This document shows, piece by piece, positions 14,610 to 15,829 of a DNA stretch of 15,829 nucleotides. Under the pieces are notes generated by a model. The model was not told where the DNA came from, did no database searches, and saw only the letters and a program-made list of their open reading frames with translations. How positions within the stretch are numbered: the first letter of the stretch is position 1; each line of letters starts with the position of its first letter. Source of the stretch: an uncultured Bacilli bacterium (lineage in GTDB: Bacteria > Bacillota_I > Bacilli_A > RF39 > UBA660); NCBI GenBank assembly GCA_944332105.1, contig CALVJI010000018.1, positions 1 to 15,829 on the forward strand, written 5' to 3'. The position numbers and the translations under genes are program-made.

Positions 14610-14622
14610 TGTCAACTTGACA
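14610..14622. repeat. Perfect 13-base dyad between corA and deoD
   Basis: TGTCAA (14610-14615) and TTGACA (14617-14622) form an exact inverted repeat about a single C. It provides a perfect -35 hexamer on both strands, but neither is followed by a good -10 at 16-18 bases. It is better read as a possible operator than as a promoter; the binding protein is unknown. Confidence 0.45.
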
Positions 14623-14642
14623 ATTCTGGTAGGGTTTTCTCT

Positions 14643-14670
14643 TTGTAATTTTAAAAAAAGCTGATATAGT
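14643..14670 (+). promoter_or_regulatory. deoD promoter
   Basis: TGATATAGT (14662-14670) is an extended -10 with TATAGT as hexamer, and TTGTAA (14643-14648) lies 16 bases upstream as -35. The start would be near 14677, 13 bases before the ATG. Confidence 0.6.
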
Positions 14671-14689
14671 AATTTTAGAATAGAAAGAG

Positions 14690-15436
14690 ATGATGAATGT
14701 GAAAGCACCAACAGTACCAGAGCATATTAAACCTGCTCACATTGAATGCACAAAGGAGGACATTGCCGAAGTATGTATTATGCCAGGCGATCCATTACGC
14801 GCGAAATATATTGCAGAAAAGTTTTTAACGGATGCAAAACTTATTAATCGCGCGCGCAATATGTTTGGCTACACAGGTTACTACAAAGGCAAAAGAGTAA
14901 CGGTTATGGGCCATGGTATGGGTATGCCTAGTGTTAGTATTTATGCCTTCGAGTTATTTTACTATTTTGGCGTTCAAAAAATTATTCGCATCGGAACTTG
15001 TGGAGGACTAAAACCAGAAGTAAAAGTTCCAGATTTAATTTTGGCAACTCAAAGCTATACGGAATCAAATTTTGCTTACACTTATAATGGAGATCCAACC
15101 CACGTTGCTTATCCAAGTAAAGCTTTAACAAACAAAATTAAAGCTAAAGCAATAGAAAAAGGACTTTCTTTCCATGAAGGTGCTGTATTATGTACCGAAC
15201 AATTTGGCTTTTATTCCGATAATCAAAACGTCTTAAAAAGAGTTCCAGAAACTATTGATTTATATGGGGAAGAGATGGAAACATTTGCCTTATTCCATCT
15301 AGCGGATAGTTTTGACAAAGAAGCTGCAGCTATTTTAACCGTTGTCGATAGTGCATATGAAAATACTTTCTTAAGTATTGAGCAAAGAGAACGTTCACTA
15401 GATACAATGATTGAACTTGCTTTGGATAGCATTTAA
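14690..15436 (+). CDS. deoD: Purine nucleoside phosphorylase, DeoD type
   Basis: DeoD catalyses reversible phosphorolysis of purine (deoxy)nucleosides to the base and (deoxy)ribose-1-phosphate in purine salvage; it is a cytoplasmic hexamer. Hallmarks are MPGDPLRAKYIAE (31-43), MGHGMGMPS (73-81), RIGTCGG (100-106) with the phosphate-binding arginine, and EEMETFAL (194-201). The catalytic aspartate corresponding to Escherichia coli Asp204 is Asp220, and Arg233 matches Arg217. The preceding residue, usually serine, is Val219, a departure from the SD pair. Compared with typical DeoD (about 235 residues) the N-terminus is extended by about 13 residues before the conserved His17. ATG 14690 and 14693 are both possible starts; the ribosome site is weak (AGAAAGAG). 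It is monocistronic, with a shared terminator. Confidence 0.95.
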   Translation: MMNVKAPTVPEHIKPAHIECTKEDIAEVCIMPGDPLRAKYIAEKFLTDAKLINRARNMFGYTGYYKGKRVTVMGHGMGMPSVSIYAFELFYYFGVQKIIRIGTCGGLKPEVKVPDLILATQSYTESNFAYTYNGDPTHVAYPSKALTNKIKAKAIEKGLSFHEGAVLCTEQFGFYSDNQNVLKRVPETIDLYGEEMETFALFHLADSFDKEAAAILTVVDSAYENTFLSIEQRERSLDTMIELALDSI

Positions 15437-15442
15437 AAAAAG

Positions 15443-15468
15443 AACTTACCTTAATTGGTAAGTTTTTG
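15443..15468. terminator. Bidirectional terminator between deoD and the XRE gene
   Basis: AACTTACC (15443-15450) pairs perfectly with GGTAAGTT (15457-15464) around TTAATT, followed by Ts on the plus strand and by CTTTTTTT on the minus strand. The right arm encodes the last residues of the opposing XRE gene, whose stop is in the loop. Confidence 0.8.
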
Positions 15469-15690
15469 TTTGGCTTTTAAAGCGATAGGTTCATCAATTA
15501 ACCCTAATATATAATCGGCTGAAATATCTAAAAACTGACAAATCGGCCCTAAATAAATTACAGGCATAACATTTACTCCTTTTTCATAACGTGCATATTG
15601 TTGTTGTTTAATCCCTAAATGCTCAGCTAACTCTTTTTGACTAATATTTTTACAATCCCGAATCCATTGTAATCTTTCTGTGTAATACAT
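15451..15690 (-). CDS. Small XRE-family transcriptional regulator
   Basis: This 79-residue protein is essentially one HTH_XRE domain (about 5-64), with ISQKELAEHLGIKQQQYARYEKG as the DNA-binding core and FLDISADYILGLIDEP as the typical end of the domain, followed by a short basic tail. AGGAGG lies five bases before the ATG, an excellent ribosome site. No toxin or partner gene is adjacent on the left, so it may act on the divergent gene to the right, beyond the window, or on itself. A candidate -10 (TATAAA, complement of 15708-15713) lies close upstream. Target and signal are unknown. Confidence 0.88.
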   Translation of the reverse strand: MYYTERLQWIRDCKNISQKELAEHLGIKQQQYARYEKGVNVMPVIYLGPICQFLDISADYILGLIDEPIALKAKQKLTN

Positions 15691-15731
15691 AGTTTCCTCC
15701 TAGCTAATTTATACTATGATTTACAATAGAA

Positions 15732-15745
15732 ATGTTGAATGTTGA
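15732..15745. repeat. Tandem ATGTTGA repeat in the divergent promoter region
   Basis: ATGTTGA occurs twice without a gap (15732-15738 and 15739-15745), and a related TGTGTTG lies at 15751-15757. The repeats overlap the plus-strand -35 and lie upstream of the XRE gene, so they could be its binding sites. Confidence 0.4.
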
Positions 15746-15763
15746 ACAGATGTGTTGTATAAT
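15735..15763 (+). promoter_or_regulatory. Rightward promoter at the window edge
   Basis: TTGAAT (15735-15740) and a consensus TATAAT (15758-15763) have the ideal 17-base spacing. Transcription would start near 15770 and run off the window, with no coding start seen before the edge. Confidence 0.7.
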
Positions 15764-15793
15764 CCTGAGTTTGACAGTTTTAGAAGGACAAAA

Positions 15794-15829
15794 TCTCCCC
15801 ATCCCTTATTTTATAAGGGTTTGGAGAGA
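15794..15829 (+). ncRNA. Hairpin at the right edge: leader structure, small RNA or terminator
   Basis: CCCTTAT (15803-15809) pairs with ATAAGGG (15813-15819) around a three-base loop. The stem continues below through small bulges with CCA/TGG (15799-15801, 15822-15824) and TCTC/GAGA (15794-15797, 15826-15829). It lies about 25 bases after the predicted start of the rightward transcript, and AAAA precedes it. If a T-run follows outside the window it would be a terminator ending a short RNA; otherwise it may be a leader hairpin. No known riboswitch class is recognised. Confidence 0.45.

Noticed and set aside
180..15690. Alternative genetic code (TGA as Trp), suggested by AT richness and Mollicutes-like composition
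   Set aside because: gerB ends at TGA and tryptophans are encoded by TGG in intact genes, so the standard bacterial code applies.
15732..15757. Tandem ATGTTGA repeats as part of a CRISPR array
   Set aside because: The units are seven bases, adjacent and without spacers; no cas gene is nearby.
15771..15776. Perfect TTGACA near the right edge as a promoter -35
   Set aside because: No -10-like hexamer occurs 16-18 bases downstream; the TTGAAT/TATAAT pair is better.

Overview
The window is an AT-rich (roughly one-third G+C by eye), tightly packed chromosomal segment using the standard bacterial code: TGA is a real stop, for example at the end of gerB, and TGG encodes Trp. A complete GerA-C-B spore-germinant receptor operon, strong AGGAGG/GGTGA ribosome sites, AT-rich hairpin-plus-T terminators, a YtrA-type GntR and XRE regulators point to an endospore-forming low-GC Bacillota, most likely the Bacilli/Erysipelotrichia side. 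I cannot name a genus. I see no phage, transposon, CRISPR, tRNA or rRNA; this is ordinary chromosomal housekeeping and accessory DNA.

Layout, left to right. (1) 1-179 is a non-coding leader with an inverted repeat and the miaB promoter. (2) 180-3226 (+) is miaB (tRNA ms2i6A synthase) followed by two unrecognised proteins in an apparent operon. (3) 3219-6729 (-) is gerA-gerC-gerB, meeting the previous operon tail to tail with an 8-bp overlap, behind a candidate forespore (sigma-G-like) promoter. (4) 6855-9045 (+) is an RlmD/TrmA-family RNA uracil methyltransferase followed by a protein with YyaQ-N, MmcQ/YjbR and a probable EVE/PUA-like domain. (5) 9096-9662 (+) is a flavin-reductase-like split-barrel protein with its own promoter and terminator. 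(6) 9746-11665 (+) is a small envelope cluster: a membrane-anchored XRE regulator with five cysteines in its outer domain, a membrane-anchored rhodanese, and a thioredoxin-fold lipoprotein with a CxxS active site. (7) 11741-13602 (+) is a YtrA-type GntR regulator, ABC ATPase and ABC-2 permease under a near-consensus promoter that overlaps a three-half-site operator. (8) 13630-14559 (-) is a CorA-family divalent-cation transporter. (9) 14690-15436 (+) is a DeoD-type purine nucleoside phosphorylase. (10) 15451-15690 (-) is a small XRE regulator, and 15691-15829 holds a divergent promoter and a long hairpin running to the window edge.

Functionally, the germinant receptor is the clearest pathway: GerA and GerB sit in the spore inner membrane with lipoprotein GerC and detect small-molecule germinants. 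The GntR-ABC-permease unit looks self-regulated. The most unusual region is 9746-11665, where a transmembrane DNA-binding protein sits beside two predicted extracytoplasmic sulfur/thiol proteins; this could be an uncharacterised envelope thiol or persulfide sensing and handling module, which is inference. A recurring architectural trait is that all three convergent gene pairs share AT-rich terminator hairpins built into or directly on the gene ends.
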